From contig JAIBEK010000053.1 of NCBI GenBank assembly GCA_019459145.1, positions 1 to 64,000 on the forward strand: 64,000 nucleotides of DNA. Direction: 5' to 3'. This DNA is from Arenimonas sp. (GTDB lineage Bacteria; Pseudomonadota; Alphaproteobacteria; Rhizobiales; Rhizobiaceae). Positions 9,401 through 17,653 of this stretch are shown in pieces (position 1 is the stretch's first letter; the number at the start of each line of letters is the position of its first letter). The notes beneath the pieces were generated by a model, which was not told the DNA's origin, did no database searches, and saw only the letters and a list, made by a program, of their open reading frames with translations. Made by a program: the position numbers and the translations under genes.

Positions 9401-10154
9401 TCGTGGCGTCCCCGGCGATTTCGCCGAGGCGGCCAAATGGTACAAGCTTTCGGCCGACCGGGGTTTCGCCCCCGCCCAGTACCGGCTTGCCAACCTCTAC
9501 GAGAAGGGCACGGGCGTGCCGCGCGACATCGCGGCGGCGAAGTCGCTCTACCAGCAGGCGGCCGACGCCGGCAATGCGAGCGCCATGCACAATCTCGCCG
9601 TGCTCTATGCGTCGGGCAGCGACGGGGCGCAGGATTACGCCAAGGCGGCGGAATGGTTCGGCAAGGCGGCCGATCTCGGCGTTTCCGACAGCCAGTTCAA
9701 CCTGGCGATCCTCTATGCCCGCGGCAACGGCGTGCCGCAGGACCTCGAGGCGTCCTACAAGTGGTTCGCGCTGGTTGCCAAGGAAGGCGACAAGGACGCG
9801 GCGCAGAAGCGCGACGAAGTGGCCAATGCGATGAAGCCCGAGCAACTGGAGAAGGCACGCGCCGTGGTCGATCTGTGGAAGGCCAAGCCGCTCGACGTCA
9901 ACGCCAATTCGGCCAATGTGCCCGACGAATGGGTCGGCAAGGGGCTGAAGACCGCCAGCGTCGACATGAAGAAGGCGATCCGCAACATCCAGGCGATCCT
10001 CGGCAAGAACGGGTTTGATGCCGGCACGCCGGACGGCGTGATGGGGGCCAAGACGGTCTCCGCCATCAAGGCCTTCCAGACGTCGATCGGACAGGAGCCG
10101 ACCGGCCAGGTGAGCGACAAACTGGTGAACGAGCTGCTGGCGCGCAACAAATAG
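6423..10154 (+). CDS. podJ: PodJ-like polar organising protein (coiled coil, TM, Sel1 repeats, peptidoglycan-binding domain)
   Basis: A 1243-residue protein with a clear domain order. Residues 1 to about 620 are long Glu/Arg-rich coiled coils (repeated LEDRITGLARQIE-like heptads). Residues about 620-800 are Ala/Pro-rich and disordered. A single membrane helix lies near 805-828 (IMLAVGAILLAAMAMPLV), followed by an Ala/Glu/Pro linker to about 970. Three to four Sel1 repeats follow (DPLALFEIGARYTDGRGVP, AAKWYKLSADRGFA, ASAMHNLAVLYASG), and a PG_binding_1 domain at about 1182-1240 (LGKNGFDAGTPDGVMGAKT). This is the architecture of alphaproteobacterial PodJ: a cytoplasmic scaffold with a periplasmic end touching the wall, used for polar growth and division in rhizobia. 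Homology to PodJ rests on architecture, since coiled-coil sequence is weakly informative. Confidence 0.78.
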   Translation: MNGSRSTPSRQGGASSLDALNRTIEGLEARIEGLMGTTARPRLAEEPRREGVRERVEDRLSRSDQDHRPDPLAEIRKRQRMLEESRFRPADRIDPAAAMTQPRAAAAQAPAAYPAEAMTREITQALLGLREELKQDISEGLAREISGLRNEMRGIRAIAEEQRPSADMREDIARLADSIHHLGQVKAPGADGLRAEFEDLRSLMDGLAREDSVRHMESRWEQIEERLEDIDPAALRDELVRLADRLDDIKAHLGKMGDNRAIHALEDKLVTLAAALEHIGAHIDPSERMMQEQFAGIDMRLDEITRAIAVGTRGAGVAPDNSTFQRIEDRITGLARQIEILAHSPRSEADPAGDLGDRIEALAARIEELTAEQAANRLEERLDHLSQLLERAQKPVPQPELTGYLADISRKIDALDHGAINDRLADRLDILARRIEEIDVAEPASARIDDSVLRHFEERLNAVVDRLEETSATPAVDNAGLRGLEEQIAHLSALISSPAAGPDTANPFAGRISALEDYMATSDEYIIEAARQAAETVMESYARQMPAERGGTTDVAALSALSKHLRELQDYSRNSEERTHRTFEALHDTLVQIATRLDQMGESPAQPAPAAAPSAASLAAARPAEAAAIQPAAAATAPSATALQEVNGHALDSEQVDTLLRYEAPLSEGPRGERKAEKPGLLAGLGKRLLPGQKKEEPTASGRRHIDQAPSIDPVEVLPPEEANELLEPGSGAPDVRKILERVRASQANQGSKASPEADADRADYIAAARRAAQAAAMEMESTPRNTTEAPAGSGEKLSGLVRYRRPIMLAVGAILLAAMAMPLVNTLTRGEAPPAAIEAPTADESSLAPLADDAQTLTQTAAAPASTEALEAAAEPESDETSILPEAPAQASTALVEGAPLGESNPDPLMPAGEGEAQVDGFASASDAAPAAATVETPVAAQPAPEQSQALPQTQAAEITVPAEIAPPSLSLAAKQGDPLALFEIGARYTDGRGVPGDFAEAAKWYKLSADRGFAPAQYRLANLYEKGTGVPRDIAAAKSLYQQAADAGNASAMHNLAVLYASGSDGAQDYAKAAEWFGKAADLGVSDSQFNLAILYARGNGVPQDLEASYKWFALVAKEGDKDAAQKRDEVANAMKPEQLEKARAVVDLWKAKPLDVNANSANVPDEWVGKGLKTASVDMKKAIRNIQAILGKNGFDAGTPDGVMGAKTVSAIKAFQTSIGQEPTGQVSDKLVNELLARNK

Positions 10155-10366
10155 AGGCGGCGTGTCATAAAAATGGAAAAAAGCCGGCGTATGGCAGGCT
10201 CAAGAATTGACTTGAACTGCCTGCGGGCGCAAGAAAGAACTGATATAGGTCAAGTCCGATCAAGGACTTGAGCCTGTTTCGCTGTTTCTGCCGAATACAG
10301 GTGGTATCCCCGACTTGACCCCCTCTTGAACCCGCTCCGGCGGGCCGGCGCATTTGAGGTCTAAGC

Positions 10367-11284
10367 GTGACGATCTACCTGCCGATCGCAGAATTGTCGG
10401 TCAACATCTTCATCATTCTCGGGATGGGTGCGGCCGTCGGATTTCTCTCCGGCATGTTCGGCGTCGGCGGCGGCTTCCTCATCACGCCGCTCCTGATCTT
10501 CTACAACATCCCCCCGGTGGTCGCGGTCGCGACCGGCGCTAACCAGGTGGTCGCCTCGTCGGTCTCCGGCGCGATCACCCATTTCCGCCGCGGCACGCTC
10601 GACGTCAAGCTCGGCCTGGTGCTGCTGATCGGCGGTCTGGTGGGGGCCTCGATCGGCGTCTTCATCTTCTCCTGGTTGCGGCGGCAAGGCCAGCTCGACC
10701 TCGTCATCTCGCTGCTCTACGTGGTCTTCCTCGGCACCGTCGGCGTCCTGATGCTGATGGAGAGCCTGAACGCCATGAGGCGCGCCGCCAGGAACGAGCC
10801 GGTCCGCCTCAAGCGGCCGGGCCAGCACAACTGGGTGCATCGCCTGCCTTTCAAGATGCGCTTCAAGAAGTCGAAGATCTACCTCAGCGTCCTGCCGATC
10901 ATCGCGCTCGGTTTCGCCATCGGCATCCTGACCTCGGTGATGGGCGTCGGCGGCGGCTTCATCATGGTGCCGGCGATGATCTATCTCCTGCGCATCCCGA
11001 CCAATGTCGTGGTCGGGACCTCGCTGTTCCAGATCATCTTCACCACCGCCTACACCACCGTGGTGCAGGCGGCGACCAACTATTCGGTCGACATCGTGCT
11101 TGCCTTCATCCTGATGGTGGCCGGCGTGATCGGCGCCCAATACGGTGTTCGCGTCGGCCAGAAGCTGCGCGGCGAGCAGTTGCGGGCGCTGCTCGGCCTG
11201 CTGGTCCTGGCGGTCGGCCTGCGGCTTGCCGTCGAACTGGTGCTGACGCCGGACGATCTCTACTCGATCGCGATCGGAGGCTGA
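10367..11284 (+). CDS. TauE/SafE family sulfite/anion exporter
   Basis: This 305-residue inner-membrane protein has about eight hydrophobic helices and the duplicated TauE signature GMFGVGGGFLITPLLIF (near residue 27) and SVMGVGGGFIMVPAMIYLL (near 190). A basic cytoplasmic loop (about 140-165, LKRPGQHNWVHRLPFKMRF) joins the halves. The family moves sulfite, sulfoacetate or other organosulfonates. GTG start at 10367; no earlier in-frame start is better. The Alph_Pro_TM protein follows after 2 bases, and this pairing is common in alphaproteobacteria, so they probably act together. The substrate is unknown. Confidence 0.88.
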   Translation: MTIYLPIAELSVNIFIILGMGAAVGFLSGMFGVGGGFLITPLLIFYNIPPVVAVATGANQVVASSVSGAITHFRRGTLDVKLGLVLLIGGLVGASIGVFIFSWLRRQGQLDLVISLLYVVFLGTVGVLMLMESLNAMRRAARNEPVRLKRPGQHNWVHRLPFKMRFKKSKIYLSVLPIIALGFAIGILTSVMGVGGGFIMVPAMIYLLRIPTNVVVGTSLFQIIFTTAYTTVVQAATNYSVDIVLAFILMVAGVIGAQYGVRVGQKLRGEQLRALLGLLVLAVGLRLAVELVLTPDDLYSIAIGG

Positions 11285-11286
11285 CG

Positions 11287-12090
11287 ATGGGCCGGCTCCT
11301 TTTCGCGCTCCCGACCCTCGGCCTGCTGCTTCATTGCGGCGTGGCCACCGCACAGGTGCCGCTGGCGACCGACATGACCGGCAAGGAAGGGCTCGACATC
11401 GGCACCTCCACCAGCGAGATCGCCATCACCTCGGATTTTCGCGGCGCCGATCTCACCATTTTCGGCTCCGTCACCAATAGCGACACGCTGCTGCTCGCCA
11501 TCGGCCAGTATGATGTGGTGGTGACGCTGGAGGGCCCGCGCGACGATACCACGGTGCGGCGCAAGGACAGGGTGTTCGGCATCTGGGTCAACCGCACCGC
11601 GATGACCTTCGAGCACATGCCGACCTCCTATTCGCTGGCAAGCACGCGGGCGCTGTCGCAGATCACCAAGCCGCAGACGCTGACCGATCTGGGCGTCGGC
11701 ATCGACTACATGGCGCTGACGCCCACCGGCTATCTCAGCAGCTCGGCCAATCTCAAGGATTTTCGCGAGGCCTTCCGCCGCATCAAGCAGACCGGCGGCC
11801 TCTATCAGGGCGAAGACGCCGGCGTGCGCTTCGTCAGCTCCAGCCTGTTCAAGGCGACGCTGAGATTGCCCGCCAGCATTCCCGACGGCGTCCATATCGT
11901 CCATGCCTACCTGTTCAAGACGGGCGAATTCATCGCCGAACGGGAACTGCACCTCAGGGTGATCAAGACCGGGCTGGAAGACTCGATCTCGCGGGCGGCG
12001 CACGAGAGCCCGCTGACCTATGGCGTACTTTCCGTGCTGCTCGCGCTGATCACCGGCTGGGTGGCGAGCCTGATGTTCCGGCGGGATTGA
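11287..12090 (+). CDS. TIGR02186 / Alph_Pro_TM family protein
   Basis: A 267-residue protein with an N-terminal signal peptide (LLFALPTLGLLLHCGVATAQ), a beta-rich extracytoplasmic domain of about 210 residues (ISTSTSEIAITSDFRGADLT-like opening, in which membrane-anchored family members share the DFRGADLTIFGSV motif), and one C-terminal helix (LTYGVLSVLLALITGWVASL) ending in RRD. This matches the alphaproteobacterial family of predicted transmembrane proteins found beside TauE/SafE exporters. It probably sits in the periplasm, anchored at its C terminus, and may serve the exporter. No enzymatic motif is seen. Confidence 0.8.
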   Translation: MGRLLFALPTLGLLLHCGVATAQVPLATDMTGKEGLDIGTSTSEIAITSDFRGADLTIFGSVTNSDTLLLAIGQYDVVVTLEGPRDDTTVRRKDRVFGIWVNRTAMTFEHMPTSYSLASTRALSQITKPQTLTDLGVGIDYMALTPTGYLSSSANLKDFREAFRRIKQTGGLYQGEDAGVRFVSSSLFKATLRLPASIPDGVHIVHAYLFKTGEFIAERELHLRVIKTGLEDSISRAAHESPLTYGVLSVLLALITGWVASLMFRRD

Positions 12091-12151
12091 GGCCCGTCGC
12101 CGCGGTTATCCAGGTCAAGCCTTGACGGGATCACTAGCGACCGAAATGGGA

Positions 12152-12874
12152 CTAGCCGAGGAGATTGGCGAAACGCACCGAATAGACCCGGTCGCGTCCG
12201 AGAAGGTGGGCGATGAGGGCCGTGCGGTCGAACAGGCCGGTGAAGGCCTTATGCCTGAGATCAAGGCCGCCGGTGAGCACGCCGAAGGCCGGCATCATCA
12301 GGCGTATGCCGTCGCTGGCAAAGCACGGACGGCGGACCGACTTTTCGCGTCGGCGCACGGTGGCGCAGGGGTGCAGGTGGCCGGCGACCTCGCCCCTTGC
12401 CGCAGCCAGGCTCGGTTCGTGGCGGAAGGTCAGCCCGCCATAGGCGAGTTCGTCGACCGAGAGGCCGGGCAGGTTGGACGCGCCGTTCGGATCGTGGTTG
12501 CCGTTGATCCAGATCCATTCGCGTCCGGCCGCCATCAGCGTGATGCGCTGGCGAAAGGCCTCCGGCATCAACGCCGAGCCGACCGGATCGTGGAAATTGT
12601 CGCCCAGGCTGACGACGATCCTCGGATCGTGGCGGGCGATTACCGCGTCGAGGATGTTCAGCGTCGCCAGCGTATCATAGGGGGGCAGAAGCTGGCCGCG
12701 GCGGGCAAAGGCCGCGCCTTTTTCAAGGTGAAGGTCGGAGACGACCAGCATGGACAGATCGGGCAGATACAGCGCGCCGGACGGATCGCAGACGGCGCTC
12801 AATCCGTGAAACGCGATCTCCACCGGGGTAGCAATCTCGTCGGCGGCAAGGCGTCGTGCTGTCAAACTGGTCAT
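12152..12874 (-). CDS. pdeM: Ligase-associated DNA damage response metallophosphoesterase PdeM
   Basis: A calcineurin-like phosphoesterase of about 240 residues. Metal-binding motifs are in order: VVSDLHLEKG, SLGDNFHDP, INGNHDPN and the late GEVAGHLHP. This set, and the helicase that follows on the same strand, match the ligase-associated DNA repair island (TIGR04123 for this member). The frame opens at 12907, but the ATG at 12874 has GGAA upstream and gives the usual N terminus (MTSLTARRLAADEI), so it is preferred with moderate confidence. The ligase and exonuclease of the canonical island are not in this window. Confidence 0.85.
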   Translation of the reverse strand: MTSLTARRLAADEIATPVEIAFHGLSAVCDPSGALYLPDLSMLVVSDLHLEKGAAFARRGQLLPPYDTLATLNILDAVIARHDPRIVVSLGDNFHDPVGSALMPEAFRQRITLMAAGREWIWINGNHDPNGASNLPGLSVDELAYGGLTFRHEPSLAAARGEVAGHLHPCATVRRREKSVRRPCFASDGIRLMMPAFGVLTGGLDLRHKAFTGLFDRTALIAHLLGRDRVYSVRFANLLG

Positions 12875-12931
12875 TTCGTGTTCCGGGCCGCTGAGGCGGC
12901 AGTCCATAGTTCATCGCGCGAGGGCATTTAA

Positions 12932-13094
12932 CACCCCCTCTGGCCTGCCGGCCATCTCCCCCACAAGGGGGGAGAAGACTCCGGGCGCCCGCTCGGCACA
13001 ATTTGCGTCGAGGACGTTTCGAGACCAGATGCCGGGCGAGGCATTGCACCGGGTTAAGTCCCTCCCCCTTGTGGGGAGGGGTTGGGGAGGGGCC
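12932..13094. repeat. Palindromic intergenic repeat, copy 4
   Basis: CACCCCCTCTGGCCTGCCGG opens it, CATCTCCCCCACAAGGGGGG is a hairpin arm and CTCCCCCTTGTGGGGAGGGG its inverse, and it ends with TTGGGGAGGGGCC. It separates the pdeM start from the helicase stop. It is closer to copy 3 (CCCACAAGGGG) than to copy 1. Confidence 0.7.
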
Positions 13095-13121
13095 TTCACC
13101 CCACACGCAGCCGCATCAACC

Positions 13122-15644
13122 CTACCCCATGGCCTCGGCGATCAGATCGTCGGCGGCCTCTGCCAGCACATGTTCGTGGGCCTCGCCGACGACCGGTTCG
13201 CGGCCGATCTCCAGCATTACCGGCACGGCCAGCGGCGAGATGTGCTCCAGCCGCTTGTGGGTGATGTGGCCCCTGATTCTCTTTAGCATATCGGCGAGCC
13301 GGGCAATATCGAGAAGACCGGCGGCGGCATCCTGTCGCGTCGCCTGTATCAGGATATGATCGGGCTCGTGGCTGCGCAGCACGTCGTAGATCAGGTCGGC
13401 CGAGACGGTGACCTGGCGCCCGCTCTTCTCCTTGCCCGGATGGCGCTTCTCGATCAGGCCGGCAATCACGGCGCAGGTGCGAAACGTGCGTTTCAGCATC
13501 CAGGACTCGGCAAGCCAGGCCTCGAGGTCGTCGCCCAGCATGTCCTCGTCGAACAGGTCGGCAAGCGCCAGGCGGCCCGAGGCGATCATCGTACCCATGT
13601 CTTCCAGCCCCCAGACGGCGAGGGAATAGTCGGTGGCGACGAATCCAAGAGGCTTTGCGCCCAGGCGCTCCAGCCGACGGGTGAGCAGCATGCCGAGCGT
13701 CTGGTGGGCAAGCCGGCCCTCGAAGGGATAGGCGACGAGGAAAAAACGGGTGGCGCGCGGAAAGGTCTCGATCAGCAGTTCGCCGCGCTTCGGCAGGACA
13801 GATTTTTCGCGCTGGATCTCCAGCCAGTCGCGCACCTGGTCCGGCAGGCTGCTGCGACGCTCGGGATCGTCCAGCATGGCGCGGACCTGTTCGGCGAGAT
13901 AGGTCGACAGCGGAAACTTGCCGCCGGCATAGGCCGGGATCTTCGGATCCTGCGAGAAGGCATTGGAGACGAGGCATTCATTGTCGCGCAGGGCCTCGAA
14001 GCGCAGCACCTTGCCGGAAAACAGGAAGGTATCGCCCGGGCTCAGCTGTTCGAAGAAATATTCCTCGACCTTGCCGAGCATCATGCCGCCGCGGCCGAGC
14101 GAGCCCAGATGGTTGCGCTTGACGAGGCGGACATTGAGCATCGGCGCCTCGACGATAGTGCCGAGGTTCAGGCGATATTGCTGGATGACCTGCGGATTGG
14201 CGACACGCCAGCGACCGTCCTTCGTCAGCCTGATGCGGGCATAGCGCTCGTAGGTCTTGAGCGCATAGCCGCCGGTGGCGACGAAATCGACGATGCGGTC
14301 GAAGCTGTGTCGCGGCAGCGCCGCATAGGGAGAAGCGCTTACTACTTCGGCATAGAGTTCGTCGGCGAGGAAGGGAGCTGCGCAGGCCATGCCGAGCACA
14401 TGCTGGGCGAGCACGTCGAGCGAACCCTCACCGACCGGCGGGGTGTCCTGGGCGCCGAGATAGTTGGCGTCGAGGGCGGCCTGGCACTCCATGACCTCGA
14501 AGCGATTGGCCGGCACGAGGATCGCCCGGCTCGGCTCGTCCATGCGGTGGTTGGCGCGGCCGATGCGCTGGGCAAGGCGCGAGGCGCCCTTCGGCGCGCC
14601 GACATGGACGACGAGATCGACATCGCCCCAGTCGATGCCGAGATCGAGCGTCGAGGTGGCTACCACCGCTCGCAATTTGTTGTCGGCCATGGCGGCTTCC
14701 ACCTTGCGGCGCTGGGCAACGTCGAGCGAGCCGTGATGTAGCGCGATCGGCAGGTTGTCGTCGTTGATCGTCCACAATTCCTGGAACAGCATTTCCGCCT
14801 GGGAGCGCGTGTTGACGAAGATCAGCGCTGTGCGGAAATCCTTGAGCACCGCATAGAGTTCCGGCATGGCATAGCGGGCGGAATGGCCCGACCACGGGAT
14901 GCGCTCCTCGGTCGTCAGGATGGTAATGTTCGGCCTTGCCCCGCCGTCGACCGTGATCAGCCCGGCATGGCGCTCTCCCTCGGCTGGCTGGGCGATCAGC
15001 CAGCGCTGCAGGTCGAGCGGAGCGGCGACGGTGGCCGAGAGGCCGATCGTCTGCACGGACGGTGCGAGTTTCCTCAGCCTTGCGAGGCCGAGCGACAGGA
15101 GATGGCCGCGCTTCGAGGTGACCAGCGAATGCAGCTCGTCGAAGATGACGTAATGCAGATCCTTGAAGAAGCGCTCGGCGTCATTGGCGGAGATCAGAAG
15201 CGCGAGCTGTTCAGGTGTGGTGAGCAGGATGTCCGGCGGATTGAGTTTCTGACGCTGGCGCTTTCCGCTCGGCGTGTCGCCGGTGCGGTTCTCGATCGAA
15301 ATCGGCAGGCCCATCTCGGTGACGGGCTTCGTCAGATTGCGCTCGATGTCGACGGCGAGGGCCTTGAGCGGCGAGATGTAGAGCGTGTGGATACCGGTAA
15401 ACGGCGAGCCCTGGGCGGGGCGGCGGCGCTCGGCGAGTTCGGTCAGCGAAGGCAGAAAGCCGGCGAGCGTCTTGCCGGCGCCGGTGGGGGCGATCAACAG
15501 CAGGCTTTCCCCGCTGCGCGCGCGGGCGAGTAGTTCCAGCTGATGGGCGCGCGGCTGCCAGCCCTTTTCCGCGAACCAGCGGAGGAAGGGCTTCGGCAGC
15601 GGGACGGCAGCCTCCCCCGGCTTGATGGAATCAGATGTCAGCAC
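13122..15644 (-). CDS. Ligase-associated DNA damage response DEXH-box helicase (Lhr-like)
   Basis: An 840-residue superfamily 2 helicase. Walker A is APTGAGKTLAGFLP near residue 55, the DEXH box is FDELHSLVTSKRGH near 168, motif III is LSATVA, and motif VI is AQRIGRANHRMD near 360. A large C-terminal half with winged-helix and Lhr-type domains follows. Length and motifs fit TIGR04121, the helicase of bacterial ATP-dependent-ligase repair islands, with pdeM next on the strand. The start is a GTG at 15644 with no strong ribosome site, so the exact N terminus is uncertain; the conserved domain begins about 20 residues later. Confidence 0.9.
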   Translation of the reverse strand: MLTSDSIKPGEAAVPLPKPFLRWFAEKGWQPRAHQLELLARARSGESLLLIAPTGAGKTLAGFLPSLTELAERRRPAQGSPFTGIHTLYISPLKALAVDIERNLTKPVTEMGLPISIENRTGDTPSGKRQRQKLNPPDILLTTPEQLALLISANDAERFFKDLHYVIFDELHSLVTSKRGHLLSLGLARLRKLAPSVQTIGLSATVAAPLDLQRWLIAQPAEGERHAGLITVDGGARPNITILTTEERIPWSGHSARYAMPELYAVLKDFRTALIFVNTRSQAEMLFQELWTINDDNLPIALHHGSLDVAQRRKVEAAMADNKLRAVVATSTLDLGIDWGDVDLVVHVGAPKGASRLAQRIGRANHRMDEPSRAILVPANRFEVMECQAALDANYLGAQDTPPVGEGSLDVLAQHVLGMACAAPFLADELYAEVVSASPYAALPRHSFDRIVDFVATGGYALKTYERYARIRLTKDGRWRVANPQVIQQYRLNLGTIVEAPMLNVRLVKRNHLGSLGRGGMMLGKVEEYFFEQLSPGDTFLFSGKVLRFEALRDNECLVSNAFSQDPKIPAYAGGKFPLSTYLAEQVRAMLDDPERRSSLPDQVRDWLEIQREKSVLPKRGELLIETFPRATRFFLVAYPFEGRLAHQTLGMLLTRRLERLGAKPLGFVATDYSLAVWGLEDMGTMIASGRLALADLFDEDMLGDDLEAWLAESWMLKRTFRTCAVIAGLIEKRHPGKEKSGRQVTVSADLIYDVLRSHEPDHILIQATRQDAAAGLLDIARLADMLKRIRGHITHKRLEHISPLAVPVMLEIGREPVVGEAHEHVLAEAADDLIAEAMG

Positions 15645-15788
15645 GTGCTGAAGGTAGTGAAGCGGACGGGGAAGAAAAGGGCGGCGGCGAAAAGCTTCGA
15701 CTTGCCTTGCCGCCTATGGCCCCGCGGCATGGTTGACCTATCGAAGACCGATGGACGCGCTTCCTGCACCTTCACCGGGCGGCGACGC

Positions 15789-16451
15789 TCACATCGCGAT
15801 GTAGCGGTCCTTGCGGTGGTTGATGGCGAGCGTCAGGTTGAGCACGACGGCGCCTGCGACCGAGCAGAAGATGATGTAGGGCGTGGCGACGAAGAAGGCG
15901 AAGAGCAGGACGGTGCCGTCGAACACCAGTTGCACCAGGCCGGCGCGCCAGCCGAAGCGATCCTGCAGGTAGAGCGCCAGGATGCCGAAGCCGCCAAGGC
16001 TGGCCCGGTGGCGAAAGAGCGCCAAGAGGCCGGCGCCGATGACCAGACCGCCGAAAATGGCCGCAACCAGCGGGTCGATGTGGGAAATACCGATCGCGCG
16101 CGGCACGGCTTCCGTGAGGAAGGAGGTGAACGCCACGGCGGCGAAGGTCTTCAGCGTGAAGCCCAGCCCGAAGCGGCGGAAGGCCAGCCAGTAGAAAGGC
16201 AGGTTGATGACGAAGAACAAGAGGCCGAAGCTATAGCCGGTGGCATAATGCAACAGGAAGGCGACGCCGGTGGTGCCACCGGTGAGCAGGCCGGTGCTCG
16301 ACAGCAGCAGGACGCCGAGCGACGCCATCATCGAGCCAGCCGCCAGACCCTGGGCGTCATCGACCAGCGAATGGCGATCCGGGGTCGATGTCAGCAGCGT
16401 CGCAAAGCTCGTTCTCGCCTCGGCCATTCGCAATTCCACCTGTTCTCTCAA
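15789..16451 (-). CDS. YitT family membrane protein (paralogue A)
   Basis: A 220-residue integral membrane protein with five to six helices and the YitT signatures LLTGGTTGVAFLLHYATG, FGLLFFVINLPFYWLAF and FRHRASLGGFGILALYLQDR. YitT proteins are poorly characterised; transport of a small solute has been suggested for relatives. It ends NHRKDRYIAM, as does its paralogue at 16898-17536, which lies one gene upstream on the same strand. The upstream half of the frame (MREQVELRMAEARTSFA) is likely real since it continues without a better start. Confidence 0.85.
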   Translation of the reverse strand: MREQVELRMAEARTSFATLLTSTPDRHSLVDDAQGLAAGSMMASLGVLLLSSTGLLTGGTTGVAFLLHYATGYSFGLLFFVINLPFYWLAFRRFGLGFTLKTFAAVAFTSFLTEAVPRAIGISHIDPLVAAIFGGLVIGAGLLALFRHRASLGGFGILALYLQDRFGWRAGLVQLVFDGTVLLFAFFVATPYIIFCSVAGAVVLNLTLAINHRKDRYIAM

Positions 16452-16532
16452 TTTCTCTGCCGCATTCCATAGCCCTACCGGGCAGACTGCATCAAGACGG
16501 CAGTGCCTTGGAAGGCAAGAAGCAACTGTCGG

Positions 16533-16835
16533 TCAGGGAACGTCGTCCTCTCCGGGCAGGCCGCCCTCGCCTTCCCATCCCAGAAGCTGCCCTGTCTCCT
16601 GTTCGTTGAACCTCAGACGAAGACCCGGGCCGGAATCGTTGGGAGGCAGGAATTCCACGCCGAAATGCTCGATCGCCTGGCGCAGATGGTCCAGCCCGGC
16701 GGCGTCGAGGCCCGAGAGGCCGTCCTCGAACTCTGCCAGTGTATCGACCTCCAGCCCGGCCTTCGCCGCCAGTTGTTCGCGATCGATCTTCGCAAGCGCG
16801 CGCGCGGCGCTCACAAGGGATGGGGTCAGGTCCAT
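16533..16835 (-). CDS. Small XRE-like helix-turn-helix protein
   Basis: A 100-residue protein with an HTH-like arrangement in residues 5-62 (AARALAKIDREQLAAKAGLE, then LRQAIEHFGVEFLPP). Rhizobial one-domain XRE regulators often show this LRQAIE..GVEFL pattern. The C-terminal 35 residues are acidic and Gly-rich. It sits between the two YitT paralogues on the same strand and may regulate them. The ATG at 16835 is preceded by GGAGATAGACCGCC. Confidence 0.7.
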   Translation of the reverse strand: MDLTPSLVSAARALAKIDREQLAAKAGLEVDTLAEFEDGLSGLDAAGLDHLRQAIEHFGVEFLPPNDSGPGLRLRFNEQETGQLLGWEGEGGLPGEDDVP

Positions 16836-16897
16836 GGCGGTCTATCTCCTCTTACACCGGTTATCGCACCGACCTTATCGCAGTCGCGCGATACAGA

Positions 16898-17536
16898 CTA
16901 GCGCAGGGCGATGTAACGGTCGGAGCGGTGATTGATGGCGAGGAAGAGGTTGAGCACGACCGCGCCGAGCACGGAATAGGCAACCACCTGCGGGCTGACA
17001 ACGGCAAAGGCGGTGGCCATGACGACGAGGTCGAAGGCGAGCTGGACGAGGCCGGCGCGGATGCCGAAACGATCCTGCACATAGACGGCAAGGATGCCGA
17101 GTCCGCCGAGGGAGGCGCGGTGGCGGTAAAGCGCCAGCAGGCCGAAGCCGAGCAGCAGGCCGCCGAGCACCGCGGCCCAGACCGGGGCGATGCTCTCGAT
17201 CACCAGGAAACGGCTTTCGATCTCGACGAGGAAAGAGGTGAAGCCAACGGCGGCGAAGGTCTTGATGGTGAAATCAAGCCCGACACGGCGTAGCGACAGG
17301 ATGTAGAACGGCAGGTTGAGGACGAAGAAGAGCAGGCCGAAGCTCAGGCCGCTCCAATAGTGTAGGACGAAGGCGAGGCCCGCCATGCCGCCGGTCAGAA
17401 GGCCGACCTTGGCCAGCAGATAAAGGCCGAGCGCGGCGATCATGCTGCCGGCGATCAGGCCCTGCAGATCCTCGGCCGCGGTATGGCGGGTCGGATTGGA
17501 ATTCCAGATACCCAGCACGCTGGTCAAATACGCCAT
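16898..17536 (-). CDS. YitT family membrane protein (paralogue B)
   Basis: A 212-residue membrane protein with the same motif series as the 15789-16451 gene: LLTGGMAGLAFVLHYWSG, FGLLFFVLNLPFYIL, YRHRASLGGLGILAVYVQDR and a C-terminal NHRSDRYIALR. The start is set at the ATG 17536 because GGAGACGTGTC precedes it. The upstream extension of the frame lacks homology to paralogue A. A tandem duplication with the small XRE gene caught between the copies is the simplest history. Confidence 0.86.
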   Translation of the reverse strand: MAYLTSVLGIWNSNPTRHTAAEDLQGLIAGSMIAALGLYLLAKVGLLTGGMAGLAFVLHYWSGLSFGLLFFVLNLPFYILSLRRVGLDFTIKTFAAVGFTSFLVEIESRFLVIESIAPVWAAVLGGLLLGFGLLALYRHRASLGGLGILAVYVQDRFGIRAGLVQLAFDLVVMATAFAVVSPQVVAYSVLGAVVLNLFLAINHRSDRYIALR

Positions 17537-17653
17537 GACACGTCTCCGAAAATGGCCTTCCGCAGCGCACAAAATTAATCCCAATCCCCTGAGACGCAAG
17601 GGCAATAGGTAAGGAATACTGACCTATCGAGAAGTTCGCAATTTTCGGTTCGA

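Noticed and set aside
10310-10324. CCGACTTGACCCC motif repeated near 33257
   Set aside because: Two loosely similar stretches only; no spacing or context in common, so chance is likely.
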